From Gari tellinella (Eukaryota > Mollusca > Bivalvia > Cardiida > Psammobiidae), in assembly GCA_922989275.2 (NCBI GenBank), contig OV277857.1, positions 84,189,321 through 84,253,320 of the forward strand: 64,000 nucleotides of DNA, read 5' to 3'. The position numbers and the translations under genes are program-made. Position 1 is the stretch's first letter; each line of letters starts with the position of its first letter. The notes below the pieces were generated by a model. That model searched no databases. It was not told the DNA's origin and was given only the letters and a program-made list of their open reading frames with translations. This document shows, in pieces, positions 26,201 to 38,200 of the stretch.

Positions 26201-29200
26201 ACAAAGGGTGCTTTAATACATGCATATTTCAAATGTTATTGCTCTTTACATTTCCTTAATGAGCTTCACTGACCAGAATATGAGGTTTGTAATATGGACT
26301 GGTTGGTAAAATACAGGGAAGAAGACATTTATATTTTCCAGTAAAAGTTTATATGTGTACCTGTATGCTAAAACAATTATGTCCATTGCAATTAAATTGT
26401 AGTAAGAGTGGATTCCAAGTAACTCGGCATCTGATCAGGGGCCCAACTGCTGACCTCTCTGATTAAGAAAAAAATGTTTTTTGCTTTTCTAGATTGATAC
26501 TATCTAGCTCTCAATTAAGTTTTCTAAGATAAATGGTAAAAATAAGCATTGATAATTACTCAGTATAATATGAGAAAGAAACTTAGACTTAGACTGTTAA
26601 AAAGTATGAATGTTTACTTGTTCTGTCAGTTGTGGACGATGTACTGTGAGAGTACTGGGGCCCAATACAGCAGTAATACAGAGCAGCATACTACAGCCTC
26701 CACTACAGTGATGGACTTCTGGGCGAGAGTCACACCTGGCATCCTTCAACTGCTGTCACACTCCAAAGTGGTGAGTATCTGTAGAATTATACACCTTATA
26801 TAGTCACAAATTGTAAAATGACATTGAGTCACCAAGTTGTACAATTACAGTAGAACTCCTCTATTATGACCACGACATGAGGTTTACTTTTCTGTGTCTG
26901 AGGCAGGTGGCTGCTTAACACAAGATGAAACTAAAGCTGAAAGCTCTTGCTCTATTATGACCACGACATGAGGTTTACTTTTCTGTGTCTGAGGCAGGTG
27001 GCTGCTTAACACAAGATGAAACTAAAGCTGAAAGCTCTTGCAGGAGCTTTCAGCTTTACCTTCATCTAGCTATAGCATTAAGCTGTCTTTAAAGAAAAAA
27101 ATTCTTTTTAGTGGCCGTAATAGACGGGTTGTACTTTGCAGTGATTCTTCAAGATTTATCTTTACAATGAATCACTAAGAAGTTTAATTAAAGTGAGTAA
27201 TCGACTAGTACATGTATAATCAAAGTGGGTTTCTTTCTACTGCAATTACAGTGGGCTTCATACTAGTATGATTAGATCTGGTGGGTCTCACAATTGTATA
27301 ATTACATCAGGTTTCAGGCATTTATTGAATTATTGTTAGTCTCATACTTATATCATTTCAGAAGGTCTCTTACTTGTACCATTTTAGTGGGTCTCACCAT
27401 TGTTTAATTACAAAGGGCCATAGTATTATGATTGATATCATACTTAAAATGACTATAGTGGGTCTCAGAACTTTTATACTTATGGTGGGGTTCAATCATT
27501 TATTATGAAAGGTCTCAATTTAGGACTCCAGATAAAGGGAGTATTTAAAAAAACCAAAAAACTTTAGTTTTGCATTTAACTCTATGGTGTCACTACTCAT
27601 TAGAATCGTCTCTTTGAGACAATTCTAATGAGTAGTAACACCACAGGATTTGGTGCTAACATGAGTGAGAAAATGTTGGATTTGGTCAGTTTACTCCATC
27701 TTATCTGGAGTTCTAGTCTCATGCTTGTATAATTGTAGTGGGTCCCACACATTTATCATTACAGTGGGTCTTATACTTGTTTAACCTATTACCTCATGGC
27801 TTGTTTTTCGTTTTGAAGACAGATGACTACTTAAAGCAGGTTGAAAGTAAAGCAGAATGCGCCTTAGGGCGCATTCTGCTTTACTTTCAGCCTGCTTTAA
27901 GTCACCATCTGCTAGAGAATAGAAAATATTTCTTTTGATACTTATTCATGACTGTATAAGATGAAACTATTTTCTTAGTGGAGGAATAACTTAAAGGTGT
28001 AAAAGGGTGTATTTATGGGGTAATGGGTTAACTACAGTATCACCTTGTTGAGAAATGCCATTGCCCTCTGACCTTTGAAATTAAGAAGTTGGTATTTCTA
28101 ATTGTTGGATAGTTTTTAAACCTCTTGTAGGGGTATACCAGTATTATTTTTCTATAGCTCAAGATTTCATATATTATTTCAAACAGTGACAACCCAGATG
28201 TAACACTATGTTTTACTCTACACTGTTGGCAAATGATCTTATTTTGAACACTTTGCATCAAATGATGTAAATCATATAGCCAGACGTAGGGTAGTTTTAG
28301 ACACCTAAATCATATCTGAGCATGTACACTAACACCTGGCATGAATGTGACGTGTTTTGTTTCTAAACTCAAAAACAAAGAAAAGGTCTTTAAAATAGTC
28401 AGCAGAGAATCTATCGAATGCATTCAAACATGTACACATACTGTAAACAAACATGCTCGCTGATCAAGCTATATCACTAAATCACTAAAGCGTGCAGTAT
28501 TTTCGCATGCTCTGATTTATGACGTAGTAGGGAGGCTTGTAAAAAAAAATTTGCAACTGCATTTCAGTTTTGGGATACTATGTGTGAATTGTTTAACATG
28601 CTGAGGTCCGTCTGTCTGTCCGTCAAGCATTTGCCTCACGCCTCATAACTCCTGTTCAACTGAAGCTTCTTTAGGATGGAACATCATTTATGGAAAGAGC
28701 TTGACAAATGGAAGAGTATTGCACAAGGGGTCATAACTCTTGCATCAATATTGTGAGAGTTGTTCCCCTTTTCAACATTTTATTTTTCTGCAGATTTTTT
28801 CTGTTGTACTGAAGATTTTGTTATGAAATTTCGTTTTGGAAAGAGATTGATAAGTAAAAGTGTCTTGCACAGGTTGATAACTCTTGCCGCAATACTGTGA
28901 GAGTTATTTCCCTTTGCCATATTTTCAATTTTCAGCGAATAACTTCTGTTCTACTGATGCTTTTCAAAAGAAATTTCATTTGTTGAAAGAGTTTGATGAG
29001 TGTAAGTGTCTTGCACATGGTTAATAACTCTTGCATCAATACCCTCAGAGTTATTCCCCTTACTAATGGTTGTTGGCAGGTGACACATGTGTGTTCCGAG
29101 TCTGGTCTATCCGAAACTACAAGACTAGAGGATACGTGTATTTGTACTATAAATTGATAGTTTCAAACTTCACAAGGTCTTTAAATATTGGATCAATTAG

Positions 29201-32200
29201 TAATAGTAGTTTAAATACACTGCATGTAATGCAATCTTTTCAGTTTACTAACATTGTTGATAATAATATGTACATACATGTATGTTGTAGTTTGTATCTC
29301 TTCAGATTTTCAGACTATTTGATTTTTCATTCCACTAATCACTATCATATTCAAATGTTTCAATTTTGTTTTTTTCTCTCTTTGAAAACTGTCACTTGTG
29401 TAAATGTGCAGGATAAGTCTACATTAGAGGTTTGAGACAGTCTGTGGTTTTTATTCTATGTATTGTACTATTCATTCCAATGTCCAGGGCTCTAGATAAG
29501 AAAGAGATTTCAAATGGACTGTCAGACTAGTCGTTAATCTGAACTCTTTAGGGGCTTGTCCTTTAACCCTTTGAACCCTAGTCCCGCATATAGGTGCCCT
29601 TTTCAAACAGTGTACATTTGGATAGTACACTTGTCATGAGCAAATAGTGAAGACCCAGATCAGAGGGCTCCGAAAGAAGCCCTCTGATCAGGGTCTTCAC
29701 TGTTTGTCATAATGCCAAACATTGACAAAAACAACCCTTAAAAGTCAGAAATGGACTAGACTAAATGGAAACTGGAATTTTCCATTTAAAGTTTCAGGGA
29801 GGAAAGAGTTAGATATTTATAAGTACTATGAATAACAAAATGTGGCGTTCCTAATCAGACAACTCCTTCAGGAGCTCTCTGATCTGGGTCTATTTCACTG
29901 TTTAACCCTTTCCCACATAGTATGTCTCTAGTATTGAATATAGGTGTCCACTTAAAGCAGGTTGAAAGTAAAGCAGAATGCGCCTTAAGCGCATTCTGCT
30001 TTACTTTCAGCCTGCTTTAAGCTATCATCTGCTTGAATATTGAAAATATTTTGTATGATACATATTTATGACTGTATAAATTGGAACTATTTTCTTCAGT
30101 GAAGGAATAAACTTAATGCGCTGAAAGGCGCTTCTATGGGGGAAAGGGTTAAAAAACATGTATACAGTAAAACCTCTCTATAACAACCACTAAATTAGCT
30201 ATTTTGTGTTTAAGGCAAGTTGCTGCTTTAACCCTTTAACCCATAGCCTGTTTCTAGTAGTTAAGATATGTGACCTATTAAAGCAGGCTGAAAGTAAAGC
30301 AGAATGTGCCCTAGGGCACATTCTGCTTTACTTTCAGCCTACTTTAAGTTACTTTCTGCTAGTATATAGAAAATATTTCTTATAATACATATTCATGACA
30401 GTATAAAATGGAACTATTTTCTTTGGCGGATGAATAAAATAAATGCGCTAAAAGTCGCTTCTATAAGGGAAAGGGTTAACTCTTTCCTCCCTGAAACTTA
30501 TAAATGGACAATTCCAGTTTCCATTTTAGTCTAGTCCATTACTGACTTTTAAGGGTTGTTTGTGTTGATGCTTTTCATCATGACAAATAGTGAAGACTCA
30601 GATCAGATGGCTCCGTAAGGAGCCATCTGATTTGGGTATTCACTGTTTGCATAGGACAAGAGCACTTTTCACATGTATACTGTTTGGAAAGGACGCCTAT
30701 ATGCGGGACTAGGGTTCAAAGGGTTAAGCAAGGTAAAATAAAACAGAAAGCTCCCTTAAGAGCTTTTTGTTTTACTTTCACCTTTAACACTTTACTCCAT
30801 TTGTAAACATTTTAACACATCAAATTTGTGCCTTCTCTGAAGAAAATTGTTCAAATTTATACAGTCATAGATGTATCATAACAAATATCAGATGGTAGCT
30901 TAAAACAGGCTGAAAGTAAAGTAGAATGCACCTTAACACTTTCTGCTTTAATTGCAACCTGCTTTAAGTGGTCATCCAGTTTCAATACTAGAATAAGGCT
31001 TTGGAGTAAAAGGTTTTTAACCCATTACCCCTTAAATATGCCTTTTTATGCCTTTAATCAATTCCTCTACTGAAGAAAATACTTTCAATTAATAATAAAT
31101 AAAATAAAAATCATAAGAAATATTTTCTATATTCTAGCAGATAATAGCTTAACGCAGGCTGGAAGTAAAGCAGAATGTGCCTTAAGGCACATTCTGCTTT
31201 ACTTTCAACCTGCTTTAAGTGGTTACTTTTCTTCAAAACTAGAAACAGGCTATAGGGTAATGGGTTAAATCTGCCATCTGTGTTTCATACAATCAGTTAG
31301 TTCTTACTAGAGAGGTTGTACTGAATAGTTTGTTGCAGCACTAGGGGATAACCAGTAAACTGAAAATTTACAATATTTTCCCTTATAACAATATGCAAAA
31401 ACATACTGTGACTACCTGTTAGAATTATGTCTTCCAGATGATTTTAATAAATAGCCATGTCATATGGTTTTGTGCAGATATAGTGATTGTAATATTTTAA
31501 ATACTCTTCTTATCTAGAGCTTTGCAATGTCTATCCAACCAAACATAGCTCTTATAATGCTTGCACTTATTAGAAGAAATGTAGTAGCATAGAATTGTTA
31601 ATGTGTTTAGCAGTACCTGAGCAAAATGTAGTCCTAATGAAAATAGTACATGTTATAGAAGATGTTTAAGGTGATTCAGAAACAAAATACTAAAGTGACT
31701 TTAGGTTTGTACCAACAAATAGATTTACAAAATATGATTGTCATTTGCTGGGTTGGTATTAATGTTATAACCATTAATGCTTATACTTAGCTCAACACCA
31801 TTACCATCTGTAAACAGTTTGGATCCAGATCCGACACCGCTTAACGTGGTGTCTGAACAAGCTCCAAACAGCCTGGCAAACTTATGGAGGATATGTAAAT
31901 CAAACTGCCTGTATTCGTAAACTCCAGCAACAAAAGCAGATGATATTTCTGGCAGAAGATATGTCAGATGGAATTTGACGTCATGGCAGCATTGAGAGGG
32001 TCATGACTGTATAAATTAAGATTATTTTCTTCAGTGGAATAATGAATTAAAGGCGTAAAAAGGCATATTTATGGGGGAATGGGTTAATCCAGAATCAAAC
32101 CCTTTACTTTTTCACTGCAACAGTATTGTTTGCTTCAAACTTATGGTTTGCTTTTTAACCCTTTACCTCATAGCTTGTTTCTAGTTTTGAAGACAGGTGA

Positions 32201-35200
32201 ACACTTAATGCAGGTTGGAAGTAAACCTTAAGGCACATTCTGCTTTATTTTCAGCCTTCTTTAAGTTATCGTTTGGATATAGAACAACTTAATATTTCTT
32301 ATGTTGCATATTTGTTACTGTATGAAATGGAACTATTTTCCCCAGTGGAGGAAATAATTAAATGCATAAAAACGTATCTATGGAGTAGAAGGTTAAATTA
32401 AATTTATGCATTTTTACTTAACAAGCATGCATACAATCTCAACCAATTTTGATCCTGATCAGATGCCAAGTAACATAGCTTGATCATGGTATAACTTTAT
32501 AATATTTAAGTACACTCCTAACTTTGTTAAATGGCCTTTCAAAAAAGAAGCAATTGGATTTCAAAAGACATGTATGTGACTGTTAAATGCACGATCCTAA
32601 ATGGACCGACTGGTCTATTTTAGTTACTTTTAAAACTTGAAAGTCATTGTTTTTGAAAGGTTGCTAACCCTTTACCGCATAGTCTGTTTCTAGTTTTGAA
32701 GAAAGGTGACCACTTAAAACAGATTGAAAGATTGAAAGTAAAGCAGTATGTGTCTTAAGGCACATTCTGCTTTACTTTCAGTCTGCTTTAAGCTACCATC
32801 TGTTAGTATATAAAAACTATTTATTATGGTACATATTCATGGCTGTATAAAGTGGAACTACTTTTTTCAGTGGAGCAATAAATTAAAGGCATATAAATGC
32901 ATATTTTTGGAGTAATGGGTTAAAACGAGAGACTTGCTATTCTGTATACATGTTTGTTTATATGTCATTTTACTGTTCATGAATGTGAACCATAAATGTA
33001 TGTTTTCCAGACTTTTTGCAATAGAAGATAGGCACACATGAATTTGTAACATTAGATCACTAGTATAGAGTATCAGCTTGCTTATATGTTTAACCCTTTC
33101 CTACATTCATATTAGTGCTTGATTTAGACTTTTGCCTATTCTTAATAGAAATACCTTTCCTCCATGCTACTATCGGTATAAAAAGTCATAGGAAATGTTT
33201 CCAACATTTTGTCGGCAGCTGCTTAAAAACTCTTTAACTTTAAAACCAAAAGCCATATCTGACTGCTTTTGATACAGGACACTGCTTAAATCAAGAAGAC
33301 AGTAAAGCAGAAAGCACTTTATTTATATCTGGCTATAGCTGCCAACTATATTCTACAGAATCCAATGAATATTCTCTTGTGATGCTTTTGAGGAGGAAGG
33401 GTTACAGGCATCCTATGTGCATATGCCAAAAAGGATTACAGCAGGTTACTTCAGGAGCTTTGTCCTGTAGTTAAAATGCCTTAAACCATAACCCCATAAA
33501 TACACCTTTAAGCCTTTAAAACAAAGTTTCCTCCACTAAAGAAATTAGTTCCAGTTTATACAGTCATGAATATGCATTATATAAAATGCTTCCTTTATCC
33601 TATCAGATGGTAGCTAAAAGCAGGATGAAAATAAAGCAGAATGTGTCTTAGGCACATTCTGTTTTAAGTTCAATCTGCTTTTAGTGGTTACCTCTCTTTA
33701 AAACTATTAACAGGCTATGGAGCAAAGGGGTTAAGCAATCACCTGTCTAAATCAATGAAAAAAGCTATGAAGGAAAGGGTTAATTTAGATACAATTTTGT
33801 CACTGCATGGCTAGAACAAAATAATGTCACAAAGATGTTGACTATGTAAATGTAGAATTACATGTAGTTTGTCAGCAGTCAATGTAATACTTGATGTTTA
33901 ATGTTCTATGCCAAGTATATCAGAGCTTATGAAGCAAGCCATGTGTGAATATGTCTATGTTAATGTTTCCAAGTTGAGGTTTCAGTGCCAAGTTTAAATT
34001 TAAATGCATTCAAATAATCTAACCTTATCCAATTGTTATTAAATTTGGTTAATATATTTACATACAAAATGACTTAAGTCATGCTCAGTTGTCAGCAAGA
34101 TAACACCAGTTACATTGAAACTGTATCACTTTATTGGCTGGCAATTTGGGAGATTAGCCTTATCTGCTGTCTACCTCAAGCAAATAATTGTGTTTTATTA
34201 AATCCTATTGAAATATGGTAAACATTTATAAAAAATATCATGGCCCAGTACAACACACCGCCAGAGGTCATGGTCCAGTACAATACACAGCCAGATCATA
34301 TCAGATATGCAGGAGTTATAGCACTTTATTTATTTAAACTTTGCAAAACTAGATTTCTCATCAATACATGTACAAGCAAATATATAATTATTTAATCCAA
34401 ATGAAACTTTGTAAAGTTCAATAACCAACAGGAACATAAATGATGACGTTATGGCCCTTTGCTGAAACAATGTGACCATTGTATGTTCAGCCAATTTAGC
34501 ACTCTTGGTTCCATAGCCATCAGTGCAGATATTCAATATCAAAATGCTGCAGCATTTGAGTAGCTTTGGATGCAAACTGTCTTTTATTAATCCATTCACC
34601 CCTGAATCTTTTAATGGAAAATTCCAGTTTCCAATTAAGCCTACTTCAGTCTGACTGTTAATGGTTGTTTTCTACCATATTACATATTGCAATAAGACAA
34701 ACAGTGCATACCTTGATCAGAGAGCTCCTAAAAGAGCCCACCTGAACTGGTTCTATACTATTTGCATAGGACAAAATTTGCTCTTCACAGTAAACAGTTA
34801 CACTGTTTGTATATGACTAGTATACTCGTCTCAAGGGTTCAATGTATTAACCCTTAGCCTGCCACTCACGACTACAGCTTCATATGCAAACAGCTTGGAT
34901 CCGGATGAGACGCCGAGTAACTCGGCGTCTCATCCGGATCCAAGCTGTTTGACACTCGGACAACATTTTCAGCAATTTTGAGCAACTTTGAAGCACTTTG
35001 AAACTTGAAGCAGATGAGAAATATAGCAGACGACAATTTATTTGGCGGGCTAAGGGTTAATTAGTTTATAATTGAATGTTTGTCATGTTTATATGTTGTT
35101 CAGTATTATCTGTTGTTTCAATGAAGCATTTAGGTATACAGTAAAACCTCGCTATTACGACCACTAAATTATGTTAATATTAGGGTGTTTACGATAGGTG

Positions 35201-38200
35201 ACCGCTTAAAGCAAGGTGACAGTGAAACAGAAAGCTCCTATAGGAGCTTTCTGTTTCACTGTAACCTTGCTTTAAGCTGTCACCTGTCTATTATACACTA
35301 AATTAGCCTTCGTTTTAGTGGTCGTAATAGCGAGGTTTTACTGTATGTCCTTATAACCTTTCCATTGGTAATGCCATGTCATTTTCCCCCATGCCCATTT
35401 TCAATCTCTCCAATGCCCGGAATCAGTTTGAGCTTTATTAACTCTTTCAACACGAAGTAACTCTTGTGGGTTATTATTTTCCCTTTTGGATCTTTTTAGC
35501 TACTAAAACATTAACCAGTCTACTTGGAATTCTGGGTAGTTTAATAAATACTGGTCTAAATTAGGAAACAGTGTAGACCCAGATCAGAGGGCTCCTATTG
35601 GAGCCCTCTTATCTGGGTGTACACTGTTTGCAAATGTAACAAGTATACATGTACATGCATTTTTAACAGGTCCATGGTGTTGAAAGAGATAAATAATGTA
35701 TGTGAATGGTTGTTGGTTTGAGTTATTAAAATGAGTACATGTACTTTTTACTGCAATCCTAGGAATTACATGTGTGACATCATATTAAGAACCTTGTTTA
35801 AATCAGAGGACTTTTAACCCCTCACTCCATAGCCCGTTTAAAGTATTAAAGATACATTGTCACTTAAAGGTGATCACTTAAAGCAGGTTGAAAGTAAAGC
35901 AGAATGAGCCTTAAGGCCTACTTCAAGCTGCAATCTGCTAGGATATAGAAAATATGTTAATGATACATATTCATGACTGAATGAAGTGGAACCATTTTCA
36001 TCAGCGGAGGAATAAATTAAATGTGTTAAAATGTGTTTATTGAGTAAAGGATTGAAACAGAACAAATGCTTTTGTATAGATCTTACTAACATACTCAGTA
36101 ATATTCTGTTTTGATGACTTTAGCTATCTGACGGTCTGTAGCTATCATATAATATCATATAAGACTATAATTGAAATCAGTTTATTTGCAGAAGTAAATC
36201 ACTATTTATACAATTAGCCCATTGTCCCATAGCCCATTTCTAGTTTTGAAGACAGGTGACCACTTAAAGCAGGTTGAAAGTACAGCAGAATGCGCCTTAA
36301 GGCGCATTCTGCTTTACTTTCTGCCTGCTTTAAGGTACCATCTGCTAGAATATAGAAAATATTTCTTCTGAAATATATTCGTGGCTGTATAAAGTGGAAC
36401 TATTTTCTTCAGTGTTGGAATACATTAAAGGCGTAAAAAGGCATATTTATGGGGTAATGGGTTAAACTAGTGTTGAGTGAACCTTTGATACAGAAACTCA
36501 GTTGATAGTCACATGGAAACTTATTTTATTGTTGGTCATGTATTTCAGCTTGCGGAGATGGTCAACCTTCACTTCCTTAGTCTGATGGAAGCCCTGCAAG
36601 AGTGTAACTCAAGTGTCCTCTCAAAGGTGAGCACATAATAAATACATTTTATATTTCTATATCCTAGCAGTTGATATTCTACCCAATAGCCTGTTTCTAG
36701 TTTTAGAGAGAAGTGACCATTTAAAGCACATTCTGCTTTACTTTCAGCCCACTTTAAGCTTTCATCTGCTGGGATTTAGAAACTATTTCTCATTGCTCAA
36801 TTTCATGAACTATTTTCTTCAGTGGATGAATAAATTACATGTGCTAAAAGGTGCATCTATGGGGGAAAGGTTAAAGCAGTCTGAAAGTAAACCAGAATGC
36901 ACCTGAAGGTGCCTTCTGCCTTACTTTCATCCTGCTTTAAGTGATCATCCGTCTTCATAACTACAAACAGAGTAAAGAGTTAACAGGAGCTGGGCTTTTC
37001 TGTATGTCATTGTTTGCATATTGATTATTTGTTGTATTATGACAGCTCTAGTTGAGATCCAATACGTTTCTATTTCAGCTTTTCCCCATGTGGACCTCTA
37101 TTCTGTATGCCTACCATGGACAGGTAATTCCATATAACTCCTTCATCATTGAAAAAATGCTGTCTGCTGAAAAAATCTTTAAACATTCCTTGGTTTAGAG
37201 AAAAACAGGATCAAACTGTTGTTTGCAAAGGTCTTTAGTTCAGATTTTCAGTGTTGAAAATGTTGCTGACTGCTGTTAGGGTCTGCAATGCTGGTTTTAC
37301 TTTTAATTCTTTTAACCCTGTTCACAAAGTGGTGCAGGGCTCGTAGGGTAACCCTTGTCTGTATGCGGAGTGAAGGCTAAGTTTAGTTATAGGGAACAAG
37401 TTATGGACTAAGTACTGCAGCTAGTATCACAAAACTTCACATGCTTATATGTGCCTTATGTGATTTTGGTTAAGGTTTTGCTTTTAGCCTTTTAAGTCAG
37501 TTATGAACAAAGAATTTGCATTTATGGTCAATTATGCTAGTCAAAAATGGTCTAGATTTTAGTGGAAAGTTGAATTGTCCATATGAAGTTTCAGGAGTGA
37601 TTGAGTTAATTTCAAGATTGTGTTGTACAATATTAGTTATGCAGTTTCTTCACAGTGTACATGGGGATTTCTTCCCGGTTGAGGTAAATCATGTTGCCCG
37701 AGCCGTTAGGCGAGGGTTACATGATTTTACCAGCCGGGAAGAAATCCTCATGTACACTGTGAAGAAACTGTATAACGAATTTATTATACTGCAAAGTTTT
37801 CACTGTTCAAACGAAATATTTAGGAATTTGTCATGCACAGCGCTCGTAGTAAATTATAACAAAATCGCGCCAAAGCAGATAACGTTGAGCGTAATGACGT
37901 CATGTTTCTGAAGTTGTTATTCATTAGAAAAATGTGTATACTCGTATATTTCGACGTCAAAACTTTCCCAGAAATAAAGCGACGGTTGAAAGATCCAAAC
38001 ACCGATTGGTTCTTAGCCGAAATGGACTTAAAACGGAGGATGCACGATTGAATGCACTCAATCCTGTCGAGCAATCGCCATCTTTTATTCTGCAAAGCAA
38101 GCCTCAGGGACCTGTCAGCCAATGAAAACAGCTGCATTTCCAAGTACCCTGTCAGCTCACAGGGTACATGGGATTATGTCTACGGCTCGTTGACCAATGA

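Larger units (their letters stand above)
30163..31323. mobile_element. Family D MITE containing four nested TTAA-type MITEs
   Basis: The left end is TACAGTAAAACCTCTCTATA and the right end AGAGAGGTTGTACTG. The D sequence is recovered in three pieces: 30163-30231, the hairpin TTAAGCAAGGTAAAATAAAA to about 30787, and 31265-31323. The first break, at the TTAA before the hairpin, holds an A and a B copy. The second, at the TTAA after the hairpin, holds two A copies. D itself is only about 190 bp. Confidence 0.85.

Noticed and set aside
29070..29435. 121-codon forward reading frame
   Set aside because: Low-complexity, Ser/Phe/Tyr-rich composition from AT-rich intron DNA, no family recognised and no splice logic with UNC79.
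37516..37911. 131-codon forward frame and overlapping 107-codon reverse frame (37820-38143)
   Set aside because: They cover the foldback and the adjacent inverted-end element; opposite-strand frames of similar length are expected from inverted repeats.
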